64,000 bases of DNA from an uncultured Rhodospirillaceae bacterium (GTDB lineage: Bacteria; Pseudomonadota; Alphaproteobacteria; Rhodospirillales; Rhodospirillaceae). Location: NCBI GenBank assembly GCA_943787205.1, contig CALSLN010000011.1, positions 36,237-100,236 on the forward strand. Direction: 5' to 3'. Each line of letters opens with the position of its first letter. Positions within the stretch are counted from its first letter, which is position 1. The notes under the pieces were generated by a model that was not told the DNA's origin, ran no database searches, and worked only from the letters and a program-made list of their open reading frames with translations. Shown here in pieces: positions 48,936-57,201 of this stretch. The translations under genes were made by a program, and so were the position numbers.

Positions 48936-51008
48936 ATGTCGAACATTAGCCCCTCAATCACAGATCAATTTCAAGCTGCGGTCACTGCATATGAATCCGG
49001 AGACCTCAGTGCGGCGATTGCCGCAAGCGAGGCGTTGTTGGCCCAGAACGAAAACTTTGGCGATGCCCATAACCTCCTGTCTGCGATTGCACAAGACCAA
49101 GGCCTTTTGGTCGATGCGGAACGTTCTGCGCGTGCGGCGCTTAGCGCAGATCCCAATAATCCTTTCTATTTAAACTCCCTTGGCAACACCGTGCGAAGAT
49201 TGGGGCGTACGGATGAGGCGATTAATGCGTTCGAGTTGGCGCGCCGGGGTATGCCAGACCAGCCCGATATCCTGTTTAATTCGGGAAATGCTCTACGTGA
49301 CGCGGGTCGATTTGAAGAGGCTGCTGACGCTTTTCGGTCGAGCTTGGCTATCAAGCCTGGTGTGGTGGCAGCATACAATAACCTCGCGATTACTTTGAAA
49401 GCGATGGGCGACCCGGAAGCCGCAGCGACGGTATTGATTGAAGGTTTGGCCTACGCACCGAAGTCACCCGACCTTCGTTTTAACCTCGGTAATGCGCTTC
49501 AGGCTGCCGGTAGGCTGGATGCTGCAGAGTCCGCGTACCGTCGTGCCGTTGACCTTCGTCCGGACCACCCCGATGCGTGGGTAAACCTGGGTGTGGTTTT
49601 GGCTGCCCAAGACAAGAGGGAAGAGGCAGAGTCCTCTTTCCATCAGGCAATTTCGTTAGATAACACTCTTGCCCAGGCCTACGTGGGCCTTGCAGACCTT
49701 GCTGATGATGGCGGGTTAAGCGCCATTGCCCACCGCAAGAGCGTGCTCTCTATGGCACCAGATCTCGCAGCAATCCACTCCAGTCTTTTAATGTGCATGC
49801 ATTACACGACGGATACATCGGTAGAAGACCTAGCCACAGAGCACCTTAATTTTGGCGAGCGCCATAATCGCGCTGAGCCACCGGCGTATTCTAAAACGCA
49901 TAACTTCGATCCAGATCGCCCGCTTAGAATTGGGGTCGTTTCTGGAGATTTCAAATTTCACGCCATGCGGTTTTTTGCTCTACCCGTTCTAGCGGCCCGC
50001 GATCACAACGATTGGACATTGCTCTGCTATTCAAGCACGGCTCACCCAGACGCCGAAACGAAAGCGTTCCGGCAAGCGGCTGACCAATGGCGCGATGTCC
50101 GTAGCGTTTCAGATGAAGCGTTAAGCAAGCTGATCGTGAATGATGAAATCGACATTTTGATCGACCTGTCAGGACATGCGCCCCACAACCGATTGTTAAC
50201 ATTAAACCGCAAACCCGCACCGTTACAAGTCGCGTGGGGGGATTACGTCAATACAAGAGGGTTGGGTGCGATTGATGTCTTGATCGGAGATGAAACACAT
50301 ACGCCTCCAGAAGACGACAGTCGCTATGTTGAGCGCGTGGTGCGATTGCCCACTGATTATGTCTGTTACGTGCCGCCACCGTATCTTCCACCCGCTGCGC
50401 CATCGCCAGGGGCGAGTGCCCGCTGTGTCACCTTCGGCACCTTTAGTGAGCTCACTAAGGTTCAACCGGAAACTTTGCGACTCTGGTCCGAGGTGTTGAA
50501 GGCCAATCCTGAAGCCCGCTTCCTGGCAAACGGCCATCTTCTTGCAGATGAAGTGCGTCAAGGTCGCCTTTATAGCGCTTTCATGGAGCACGGAATTAGC
50601 AGTGATCGAATTCTTATTCGCACTGGCGGTGAACACGCGGAATTTCTTGAGCAATATGATCAGGTGGATATCATTCTCGATACGTGGCCGTACTCTGGCG
50701 GTCTAACCACATGTGAAGCTCTAGTCATGGGTGTGCCCGTTGTTACGCTAACGGGCGACCGTTTCTGCGGGCGCCATGCGACAGCGCATTTACGTGCTGC
50801 CGGTCAGCCCCAATGGGTTGCCAAGACCGAGCAAGAATTCGTTCAAATTGCAACGTCCTTAGCGAGTGACGTGCAGGGCCTTACCGATGAGAGGAGAACA
50901 TTGCGCAAAGCGACGCTCTCGTCTTCTCTGTGCGATTTAGAAGCGTTTACCAACGCGTTTTTTGGCGTCTTGCGCGACGAATGGCGATCCGTTTGCGCCA
51001 AACGGTAG
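48936..51008 (+). CDS. TPR-containing GT41 (OGT/SPINDLY-like) glycosyltransferase
   Basis: A 690-residue protein with about eight TPR units in residues 10-290 (for example NSLGNTVRRLGRTDEAINAF, VNLGVVLAAQDKREEAESSF), which normally bind the acceptor protein, and a Glyco_transf_41 domain: LRIGVVSGDFKFHAMRFFAL, DILIDLSGHAPHNRLLTLNR, KPAPLQVAWGDYVNTRGL, FGTFSELTKVQPETLRLW, and LDTWPYSGGLTTCEALVMG. Intact. It is head-to-head with the frameshifted paralogue and followed on the same strand by an FkbM methyltransferase and a dioxygenase. The His of the HP-x-TSG loop is replaced (WGDYVNTRG). Confidence 0.9.
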   Translation: MSNISPSITDQFQAAVTAYESGDLSAAIAASEALLAQNENFGDAHNLLSAIAQDQGLLVDAERSARAALSADPNNPFYLNSLGNTVRRLGRTDEAINAFELARRGMPDQPDILFNSGNALRDAGRFEEAADAFRSSLAIKPGVVAAYNNLAITLKAMGDPEAAATVLIEGLAYAPKSPDLRFNLGNALQAAGRLDAAESAYRRAVDLRPDHPDAWVNLGVVLAAQDKREEAESSFHQAISLDNTLAQAYVGLADLADDGGLSAIAHRKSVLSMAPDLAAIHSSLLMCMHYTTDTSVEDLATEHLNFGERHNRAEPPAYSKTHNFDPDRPLRIGVVSGDFKFHAMRFFALPVLAARDHNDWTLLCYSSTAHPDAETKAFRQAADQWRDVRSVSDEALSKLIVNDEIDILIDLSGHAPHNRLLTLNRKPAPLQVAWGDYVNTRGLGAIDVLIGDETHTPPEDDSRYVERVVRLPTDYVCYVPPPYLPPAAPSPGASARCVTFGTFSELTKVQPETLRLWSEVLKANPEARFLANGHLLADEVRQGRLYSAFMEHGISSDRILIRTGGEHAEFLEQYDQVDIILDTWPYSGGLTTCEALVMGVPVVTLTGDRFCGRHATAHLRAAGQPQWVAKTEQEFVQIATSLASDVQGLTDERRTLRKATLSSSLCDLEAFTNAFFGVLRDEWRSVCAKR

Positions 51009-51173
51009 CGCCTTTTCCATCCTGTAAGATCCTCATGTATGCTCATTGCTCGATGTAAAGAGCGTGATATGTATACGCACGCGATAGGCGTATATATCGA
51101 CAGATCAAAATTCAGAGCGTCTCTTTTCTTCTTGCATAAGCACGCGATCAAAGGACTCAAAGAAAGATATTGA

Positions 51174-51944
51174 ATGGATTACGCAGAAATTATTGGCAAA
51201 TATGAAGAGGCGTCCCCGATCACTGAGTTAAAATACAGGGGTACGGGAATCAGGTATACGACCCCGAGCCGGATGGCGTATTGGCGGTTAACTACATTCG
51301 AGACCAAGGAGCCCGAAACTGTTAAATGGATTGACGGTTTTGAACGTGGTGATGTGTTTGTGGATGTCGGTGCAAATATGGGTTTGTATTCTTTGTTTGC
51401 TGCGGTTCACAGTGGTGCCCGTGTTTTCTCGTTTGAGCCAGAGTCGCAAAACTACGCTCTTCTCAACACGAATATTAGACTTAACAACGCGTCTGGTTCT
51501 GTCACGGCTTGGTGTTGTGCTTTAGCTGATACCCGAAGCGTAGACCGTTTATACATGACGGATTTAAAAGCAGCGGGATCGTGTCATGCATTCGGTGCTG
51601 AAGTCGACGAGAGCTTAAACCCAATCAAGGCGGCGTTTGCTCAGGGTTGTTTAGGGTATAGCTTAGACGAGCTGGTGGCCTCTGACGTCGTGTCCATGCC
51701 AACGCATATCAAGATTGATGTCGATGGTTTCGAACATCATGTCGTTCGCGGTGCTGTCGATACGTTCGTCAATCCCAAACTGAAATCGGTTTTGATAGAA
51801 ATAAATCCCCATATCGAAGAGCACGCAGTTTTGATTCGTGAGATGGAAAATTTTGGTTTCAAGGCTAATGCAGACCAAGTTGAGCGGTCGCGCCGTAAGG
51901 AAGGGAGCTTCAAGGACTATGCCGAGTATATTTTCTGGCGCTGA
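51174..51944 (+). CDS. FkbM-family SAM methyltransferase
   Basis: A 256-residue enzyme with the FkbM domain: DVFVDVGANMGLYSLFAAVH (SAM motif I), VFSFEPESQNYALLNTNIRLN, and THIKIDVDGFEHHVVRGA, the diagnostic IKIDVDG-x-E motif. FkbM enzymes O-methylate sugars or polyketides. It starts 165 bases after the GT41 gene, and its 3' end overlaps the next gene by 26 bases, so the two are coupled. A sugar methyl cap on the product of the adjacent glycosyltransferase is a reasonable inference. Confidence 0.88.
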   Translation: MDYAEIIGKYEEASPITELKYRGTGIRYTTPSRMAYWRLTTFETKEPETVKWIDGFERGDVFVDVGANMGLYSLFAAVHSGARVFSFEPESQNYALLNTNIRLNNASGSVTAWCCALADTRSVDRLYMTDLKAAGSCHAFGAEVDESLNPIKAAFAQGCLGYSLDELVASDVVSMPTHIKIDVDGFEHHVVRGAVDTFVNPKLKSVLIEINPHIEEHAVLIREMENFGFKANADQVERSRRKEGSFKDYAEYIFWR

Positions 51945-52650
51945 TGCTTTTCTGGCCAAGCAAATAGAAGTTACACCTGCAATAGAAGATCCGTTCGAAT
52001 GCTGCGTTGTTGATAATGCGCTGCCCCAAGACGTCCTTGAGGAAATTCATCGACGTTGGCCATCCGAAAATGTCATGAAGTCTTTGCCGGAGACCGGTCG
52101 GTCTTCGCACTACCCGGAACGTTTTATTTTTCTTCTTGAAGACCAATTTCTATCGCAGATGGATAGAGCAGACCAAGAGTTCTGGAACGACGTGGCCCAT
52201 GCCGTCATGGGCCCGTCTATTATCCACGCCTGTTATAAAAAATTTGAGAGTACGCTCGTAAAACGGGTTGAACATCTAAGTGAGAAAACGATCACGCTTG
52301 ATCCTGAAATGCTAGTCGTGAGTGATCGAAAGGGCTACCGCATCGGCCCACATACGGATTCTAAGGCACGCTTTATCAGCATGCTCTTGTACCTTTCACC
52401 AGATCCGAAATATCGCTCCTATGGGACAGGATTGTATACGCCGAAGAATCCACAGATGCCTTTAGATGACCTTCTGCATTACGGGTTCGAAGATTTCGAG
52501 CTTCATACCCGAGTTGATTACAAGCCCAACCGGGTTGTTATTTTTCCTCGTACAGACAAATCCTATCACGGTGTTGAACCAGTGCCTGTCGTCGGTTGTG
52601 ACCGCCGCCTCATTATCGTGAATATCAGAGCACCAATGGGCGCCCGGTAG
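51919..52650 (+). CDS. 2OG-Fe(II) dioxygenase of the prolyl-hydroxylase superfamily
   Basis: About 243 residues from ATG 51919 (MPSIFSGADAFLAKQ, behind AAGG); the longer frame to 51838 lies wholly in the FkbM gene. The metal motif is YRIGPHTDSKARFISMLLYL (His-x-Asp), the distal His is in KSYHGVEPV, and an Arg for 2-oxoglutarate is in DRRLIIVNI. A lid region holds YGTGLYTPKNPQ. The protein lacks close likeness to the dioxygenase at 6559 outside the core fold. The substrate is unknown; translation overlaps the FkbM gene, which argues for a shared pathway. Confidence 0.82.
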   Translation: MPSIFSGADAFLAKQIEVTPAIEDPFECCVVDNALPQDVLEEIHRRWPSENVMKSLPETGRSSHYPERFIFLLEDQFLSQMDRADQEFWNDVAHAVMGPSIIHACYKKFESTLVKRVEHLSEKTITLDPEMLVVSDRKGYRIGPHTDSKARFISMLLYLSPDPKYRSYGTGLYTPKNPQMPLDDLLHYGFEDFELHTRVDYKPNRVVIFPRTDKSYHGVEPVPVVGCDRRLIIVNIRAPMGAR

Positions 52651-52678
52651 TACCGGCTTTGTGGCTGTTATGAGAAAA

Positions 52679-52753
52679 TGGAGCGGGCGAGGCGATTCGA
52701 ACGCCCGACCCCAACCTTGGCAAGGTTGTGCTCTACCCCTGAGCTACGCCCGC
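52679..52753 (-). tRNA. tRNA-Gly (GCC)
   Basis: Acceptor stem GCGGGCG pairs with CGCCCGC, followed by T and an encoded CCA. The anticodon arm CAACC-TTGCCAA-GGTTG gives anticodon GCC. The T arm has GGGCG-TTCGAAT-CGCCT. Length 75 bases with CCA. Read on the minus strand. Confidence 0.97.
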
Positions 52754-52764
52754 TCGATAGGCGA

Positions 52765-52779
52765 CAGGCAAAGTGCCTG
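52765..52779 (-). other. Hairpin in the tRNA-Gly leader
   Basis: CAGGCA-AAG-TGCCTG is a 6-bp inverted repeat between the promoter and the 5' end of tRNA-Gly. It may be a processing or pausing structure in the precursor. Confidence 0.3.
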
Positions 52780-52794
52780 CCGGGGAAGGCGCGG

Positions 52795-52822
52795 ACTATA
52801 CCCATTCAGTAAGGGTTTGCAA
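52795..52822 (-). promoter_or_regulatory. Sigma-70-type promoter for tRNA-Gly
   Basis: On the minus strand, TTGCAA (52822-52817), 16 bases, then TATAGT (52800-52795), followed by a GC-rich discriminator CCGCGCC, which is typical of stringently controlled stable-RNA promoters. The tRNA begins about 40 bases downstream. Confidence 0.6.
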
Positions 52823-52935
52823 GGGGTTGCTTGCTAGAGCTTTGGATCATTTTTCGGCCTTTCCCTTGCGTTCCCGACCTTTTGGACGCATCTAAGGGTC
52901 TAGCGACTTTAATCTAATCGAATAATGAGGCTTTC

Positions 52936-53865
52936 ATGTTGATCGGTGATTCGTCCGACCCCTCTGCATCCACCGCGGCACCACCGCCAGGTGATCTCGT
53001 AAAGGAGAGCGGAACAGAGACCTTCCAGCAGGACGTCATAGAGGCCTCTCAGTCGGTTCCTGTGATTGTTGATTTCTGGGCACCCTGGTGTGGCCCCTGC
53101 AAGCAGCTCGGTCCAGCGCTCGAAAAGCTGGTTCGAAGCTATGCCGGCAAGGTTAAAATGGTGAAGATCAACGTCGATGATAATCAGCCTCTGGCGGCGC
53201 AAATGCAGGTGCAATCGATTCCTGCGGTGTTTGCCTTTAAAGGCGGGCAACCAGTCGATGGATTCATGGGAGCCGTCCCAGATAGCCAGCTCAAAGCCTT
53301 CATCGAGAAGTTGACCGATGGGCAAGGGTCGCCGATTGACGCTGCGCTCGAGCAGGCTGCAGGTCTTGCTGAAGGGGGGCAGTACGAAGATGCCCTGTCT
53401 CTATATCAACAAGTTCTTAGTCAAGACCAAGAAAATGTCATCGCTTTAAGCGGTGCGCTTCGCTGTTATATGGACATGGACCAGGATGACATTGCGCAAC
53501 AAGTGTTGGATCAGCTGCCGGATGAATTGAGATCGGCACCAGAGATCGTCGCTGTTGCGACGGCCCTAGAATTAAAATTACAAACGGCTGACGGCGGCTC
53601 TAACGAAGAGCTCGCCGCACTAGAGCAGAAGGTTGCTGACGACCCGAAAGATATGCAGGCGCGGTTTGATCTCGGTATGGCCCGGTATGGCGCGAATGAT
53701 AGAGAAGGGGCTGTTGCTGATTTGATCGAGATTGTGCGACTTGATCGAAAGTGGGACGATGACGGGGCTCGCAAACAGCTTGTAAAATTCTTTGAAGCCT
53801 TTGGCCCGACCGATCCACTTACCATTGATGGTCGTAGACAGTTATCATCCCTGTTGTTTGCGTAA
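52936..53865 (+). CDS. CnoX/YbbN-like thioredoxin with C-terminal TPR region
   Basis: A 309-residue protein. A thioredoxin domain spans about residues 25-130 with the active site FWAPWCGPCKQLGPALEKL and the cis-Pro loop VQSIPAVFAFKGG. The rest is a helical TPR-like region (GGQYEDALSLYQQVLSQDQEN, ARFDLGMARYGANDREGAVADL). E. coli CnoX lacks redox activity (SxxC site), but alphaproteobacterial and Caulobacter forms keep WCGPC and can act as redox-active co-chaperones. The gene starts a same-strand block with the LON, Trm112 and DUF971 genes. Confidence 0.92.
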   Translation: MLIGDSSDPSASTAAPPPGDLVKESGTETFQQDVIEASQSVPVIVDFWAPWCGPCKQLGPALEKLVRSYAGKVKMVKINVDDNQPLAAQMQVQSIPAVFAFKGGQPVDGFMGAVPDSQLKAFIEKLTDGQGSPIDAALEQAAGLAEGGQYEDALSLYQQVLSQDQENVIALSGALRCYMDMDQDDIAQQVLDQLPDELRSAPEIVAVATALELKLQTADGGSNEELAALEQKVADDPKDMQARFDLGMARYGANDREGAVADLIEIVRLDRKWDDDGARKQLVKFFEAFGPTDPLTIDGRRQLSSLLFA

Positions 53866-53882
53866 CGCAAAGGCCCCTGTCT

Positions 53883-54599
53883 GTGTTCAGTCCAGTATCC
53901 ACGAAATTTGAAGATCTCCCCAAAGACCTTCCCGTATTTCCGCTGACGGGTGCGTTGTTGCTTCCCGGGGGGCGATTACCGCTCAATCTATTCGAGCCCC
54001 GATACCTGAACATGACTTTGGACTCGTTGGCAGCGGGACGAATGATCGGCATGATTCAACCGAACTACGACGCTATGGGTGGCCGAGTCAGCTCTGAAGA
54101 TGACGACGAGTCTGAAACAGATTTAGATATTGAAGATGACGAAGATGTCCCGTTGTATAAAACGGGATGCGTGGGCCGTATTGTGTACTTCGAAGAAACT
54201 GAAGACGGGCGCCTCCTCATTGCACTTCGTGGTCTTAGCCGCTTCCATGTTGCTGGAGAGTTAGAGGGTGTTAGAGGCTATCGCCGTGTGCGCGCAGAGT
54301 ACGGCGCGTTTCGTAATGATATGGAACCCCGCGAAGAATTTGATCTTGATCGCGATACGCTGCTTGAGACATTGCAGCCTTATATTGATGCGCAGAGCAT
54401 GCGACTTAAGGTCGATGTGATCAAAGGCTTGTCGGACCATACGTTGGTTTCATCGCTCTGTATGATTTGCCCATTCGACCCCCGCGAGAAACAAGCGTTG
54501 CTGGAATCTGAAACGCCACAAGATCGTGCAGACATGCTCCTCGCTCTACTTCAAATGGGGGTTTTTGAGGCCGGTGCTCCTGAGGGCCCCAGGCAATGA
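53883..54599 (+). CDS. LON N-terminal-domain (substrate-binding) protein
   Basis: A 238-residue protein starting at GTG 53883, 17 bases after the thioredoxin gene. [29 protein letters not shown] and [11 protein letters not shown] match the Lon protease N-terminal domain. No ATPase or protease domain is present. An acidic insertion ([19 protein letters not shown]) interrupts the domain after residue 70. Stand-alone LON-domain proteins of this type are conserved in alphaproteobacteria in this gene block; the function is unknown, perhaps substrate recruitment. Confidence 0.9.
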   Translation: MFSPVSTKFEDLPKDLPVFPLTGALLLPGGRLPLNLFEPRYLNMTLDSLAAGRMIGMIQPNYDAMGGRVSSEDDDESETDLDIEDDEDVPLYKTGCVGRIVYFEETEDGRLLIALRGLSRFHVAGELEGVRGYRRVRAEYGAFRNDMEPREEFDLDRDTLLETLQPYIDAQSMRLKVDVIKGLSDHTLVSSLCMICPFDPREKQALLESETPQDRADMLLALLQMGVFEAGAPEGPRQ

Positions 54600-54630
54600 C
54601 GACCCACTGCACATTCGTGAGAGAACAATA

Positions 54631-54813
54631 ATGCCACCATCAGACGTTGATTCTAAGTTGCTCGACATTCTGGTTTGCCCGGTGACTAAGGGGTCTTTGG
54701 ATTATGACCGAGAGGCGCAGGAATTGGTCAGCAAGAAGGCTGGCCTCGCCTATCCCGTACGCGACGGCATTCCCATTATGTTGCCGGATGAAGCGCGCAA
54801 GTTGGATGACTAA
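54631..54813 (+). CDS. Trm112-family small protein
   Basis: A 60-residue protein from ATG 54631. [19 protein letters not shown] and [20 protein letters not shown] match the Trm112/YcaR family (PF03966). Only one Cys remains of the zinc site, as is common in bacterial members. Eukaryotic Trm112 activates several methyltransferases; the bacterial role is unclear. It lies between the LON and DUF971 genes. Confidence 0.9.
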   Translation: MPPSDVDSKLLDILVCPVTKGSLDYDREAQELVSKKAGLAYPVRDGIPIMLPDEARKLDD

Positions 54814-54836
54814 AGTTTGTTTTATGGGATTTTGTG

Positions 54837-55208
54837 ATGTCCTCTAACGCGGAAGTCTCAAGCTGGCCGACAGACCTTTCCTACGACCCTGAGAAGAAAT
54901 CCTTAACCATTGTTTTTGAATCCGGTGAGACGTTTGACCTTCCGGCAGAATACTTACGTGTCGAAAGTCCATCCGCCGAGGTTCAGGCGCATGGCGGTGA
55001 AAAAGTAATCGTTGGTGGCCGCCGCCACGTTGGCATTATGGAAATGGAACCTGTCGGCAACTATGCAATTCGGATTGTGTTCGATGATTTGCACGACACG
55101 GGTATTTACTCGTGGCGCACATTGTACGAATTGGGTTCAGAGTATGATGAGAGGTGGGCGCTCTACCTTGCGGCTTTGAAAGATAAAGTGATGAGTCGCG
55201 ACCCCTAA
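54837..55208 (+). CDS. DUF971 family protein
   Basis: A 123-residue protein from ATG 54837. SWPTDLSYDPEKKSLTIVFESG, LPAEYLRVESPSAEVQ and AIRIVFDDLHDTGIYSWRTLYELG match DUF971 (the N-terminal domain of gamma-butyrobetaine hydroxylase-like proteins, PF06155). Members are linked to iron-sulfur cluster handling through neighbours such as ApbC/Mrp in other genomes; no such gene is adjacent here. It converges on the ubiH-like gene. Confidence 0.9.
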   Translation: MSSNAEVSSWPTDLSYDPEKKSLTIVFESGETFDLPAEYLRVESPSAEVQAHGGEKVIVGGRRHVGIMEMEPVGNYAIRIVFDDLHDTGIYSWRTLYELGSEYDERWALYLAALKDKVMSRDP

Positions 55209-55221
55209 CCAGGCGAGCCGT

Positions 55222-56446
55222 CTAACCAGGGGCTTCGCCACGCATCAGTTTCGGTAAATCGCCAACTTGCCCCATGGCGTGTCGCATGAAGGTTTTCTTG
55301 AGAGGCGGCAGCGAATTCACTGTCGCGAGTCCCATGTCACGCATGACCCGGAGGGGCGGCACGTCGTTTGAGAAAAGACGGTTTAGGACGTCCGTCATTC
55401 CCGCCATAAGGAGGTTGTCAGCGCGACGCCAGCGCTGATACCGCTCTAGGCCGGCGCTGTGCGCTAGGTCCAGACCATAGCGTTTGGCGTCGACAAGAAT
55501 ATCGATCAGCGCTGCAACGTCCCTCAGGCCAAGGTTGAGGCCCTGACCAGCAATGGGGTGAATTCCATGTGCAGCATCGCCCACGAGCGCCAAGCGCTCA
55601 GCGGTGTAGCGTTGCCGCAACTTGAAGGCCGAGCGGATGCTGGAACCTCGGCCCGACGAGGGAGACATCTCCTAAGAAGCCGCCGACGCGTTCAGAGATC
55701 TCCGCAAGGAAAGCGTCATCGTCTAGAGCCATAAATGACCCGACGAGCGATTTGCGCTCAGTCCAGACCAGTGAAGATCGATGCCCTCCCTTGAGCGGTA
55801 AAATGGCAAAGGGGCCACTGGGCAAAAACCGTTCGTGCGCAATACCTTGATGAGACACGGTGTGATCGATGGTCGCCACGATAGCATGTTGGTTGTAGGT
55901 CCAGCCCGTGACATCGATACCGGCTGCCTGGCGTGTCATTGAGGCGCGACCATCGGCGGCGACAAGCAATTTCCCGGTAACCGTTCGTCCATCACTCAGG
56001 GTGATTTCTGCACCTTCGTTACCGCGAGTCATGGCCGTAATGTCTGCTGGGGCGATAATATCTAGCCCCGCGGTTTGCTTCGTCAACGCAAGTAGCCCCG
56101 ATCGCATATCTCGATTTTCGATCATGTAGCCGAGCGGATCATCACCGATGTCTGCGTGGTCATAGTGCAAGAAAAGCAGAGATGGACCGTCGGACACCCT
56201 GATCTCTCTGATGGCTTCCGTCTTGTCTGCCACCAAGGGCCAAAGCCCGATGCCGTCTAGGGCCACTTTACTTGAGTAGGCGATCGCTGAGGCGCGTCCG
56301 TCAAAGGATGGGGAAATACTGTCTTCCGGCGCGGTTCGATCAACCATCACCGTTTGAATGCCGTTGGCAGCCAGGCCGCAAGCCAGTGTCGCGCCCGTAA
56401 GGCCCGCTCCCACGACTATGACATCCGTCTCTAGTTTCTTAGCCAT
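55222..56446 (-). CDS. UbiH/UbiF-family FAD-dependent ubiquinone hydroxylase (frameshift at 55615-55616)
   Basis: Two frames join into a flavin monooxygenase of about 407 residues. The N-terminal frame, from ATG 56446 ([23 protein letters not shown]-binding GxGxxG), runs to [10 protein letters not shown], then the other frame continues [20 protein letters not shown] with the second FAD motif and [16 protein letters not shown]. Reading CC at 55615-55616 as one C restores [12 protein letters not shown]. It hydroxylates a ring position in ubiquinone synthesis; which position is not certain. An alternative start is ATG 56464. Confidence 0.88.
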
Positions 56447-56511
56447 ACCCAGGCTTTCGCGCATGACGACCGTTCCGTCAACCGCATTACAACACAATCC
56501 CCTAGAACAGC

Positions 56512-56540
56512 TTTAAATTCTGCCGTTCATGCTCTATGGT
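56512..56540 (+). promoter_or_regulatory. Candidate promoter for tRNA-Thr
   Basis: TTTAAA (56512-56517), 17 bases, TATGGT (56535-56540), followed by a GC-rich CCCGCCGCTC discriminator, 37 bases before the tRNA. The -35 is weak, the -10 reasonable. Confidence 0.4.
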
Positions 56541-56576
56541 CCCGCCGCTCAAAGGTGCTTGGCATCTATTGGGTAC

Positions 56577-56652
56577 GCCGCCTTAGCTCAGTTGGTAGAG
56601 CATCGCATTCGTAATGCGGGGGTCGCAAGTTCAAATCTTGCAGGCGGCACCA
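56577..56652 (+). tRNA. tRNA-Thr (CGT)
   Basis: Acceptor GCCGCCT pairs with AGGCGGC, with discriminator A and an encoded CCA. The anticodon arm TCGCA-TTCGTAA-TGCGG has anticodon CGT. The T arm is TTGCAAG-type with GTTCAAATC. 76 bases. Confidence 0.97.
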
Positions 56653-56890
56653 TCTTCCACCATTTCCGAAACATATTTTAGCATTGAGGTAGCACGTACA
56701 CCGCGCCTTCCATGATGCCTGCGCGGAAACCGAAGGCAAAAGAGACATACATAAAGGAGCATACAAGGGCACCGGTCGCGACTGGGACAACAGTGCTCTC
56801 AAATATACCTTCTCCATTTGTAAGAGACGGCGTAGCCTAGATGTGAACATTCGAAGATTTTGGCACCGAAGTCTAAGAAGGAACCGTATA

Positions 56891-57196
56891 ATGATCCGTC
56901 GAATCAGCTATGCCGCTGCAGTGATGATTTTCTCGATAGCGTCCGCTCATGCTCAACCTGATGGGGCCAAGATGGGATCCGGGCCCATGGGCAAAGGTGG
57001 CGGCGGTGTCAGTCCTGTGATGATGACCTGTGGTCCAGACCTCAAGAAGTTCTGTGGCGGTCAGCGCGGTATGCCGGGTGTTCAATGCTTGATGGAAAAC
57101 ATCACTGATCTATCTGAGCCCTGCGCCGATGCCCTCGACGAGGCAAGCGCAAACATGGGTCAGCGGCATGGCAACACCGATGATGCTGAGGACTAA
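56891..57196 (+). CDS. Small secreted Cys-rich (GLG1-type repeat) protein
   Basis: A 101-residue protein from ATG 56891 with a signal peptide (MIRRISYAAAVMIFSIASAHA, cut before QPDG). A Gly-rich linker (GKGGGGVSP) leads to one Cys-rich GLG1 repeat (PF00839): CGPDLKKFCGGQRG...VQCLMENITDLSEPCADAL, with four spaced Cys that could form disulfides. The tail is acidic. The role is unknown; similar proteins are periplasmic or envelope-linked. The upstream 238 bases to tRNA-Thr hold no other gene I can support. Confidence 0.75.
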   Translation: MIRRISYAAAVMIFSIASAHAQPDGAKMGSGPMGKGGGGVSPVMMTCGPDLKKFCGGQRGMPGVQCLMENITDLSEPCADALDEASANMGQRHGNTDDAED

Positions 57197-57201
57197 GGCG
57201 C

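Noticed and set aside
56566..56850. Minus-strand ORF of 94 codons with LQDLNLRPPHYECDALPTEL
   Set aside because: It is the antisense translation of tRNA-Thr, a well-known spurious ORF.
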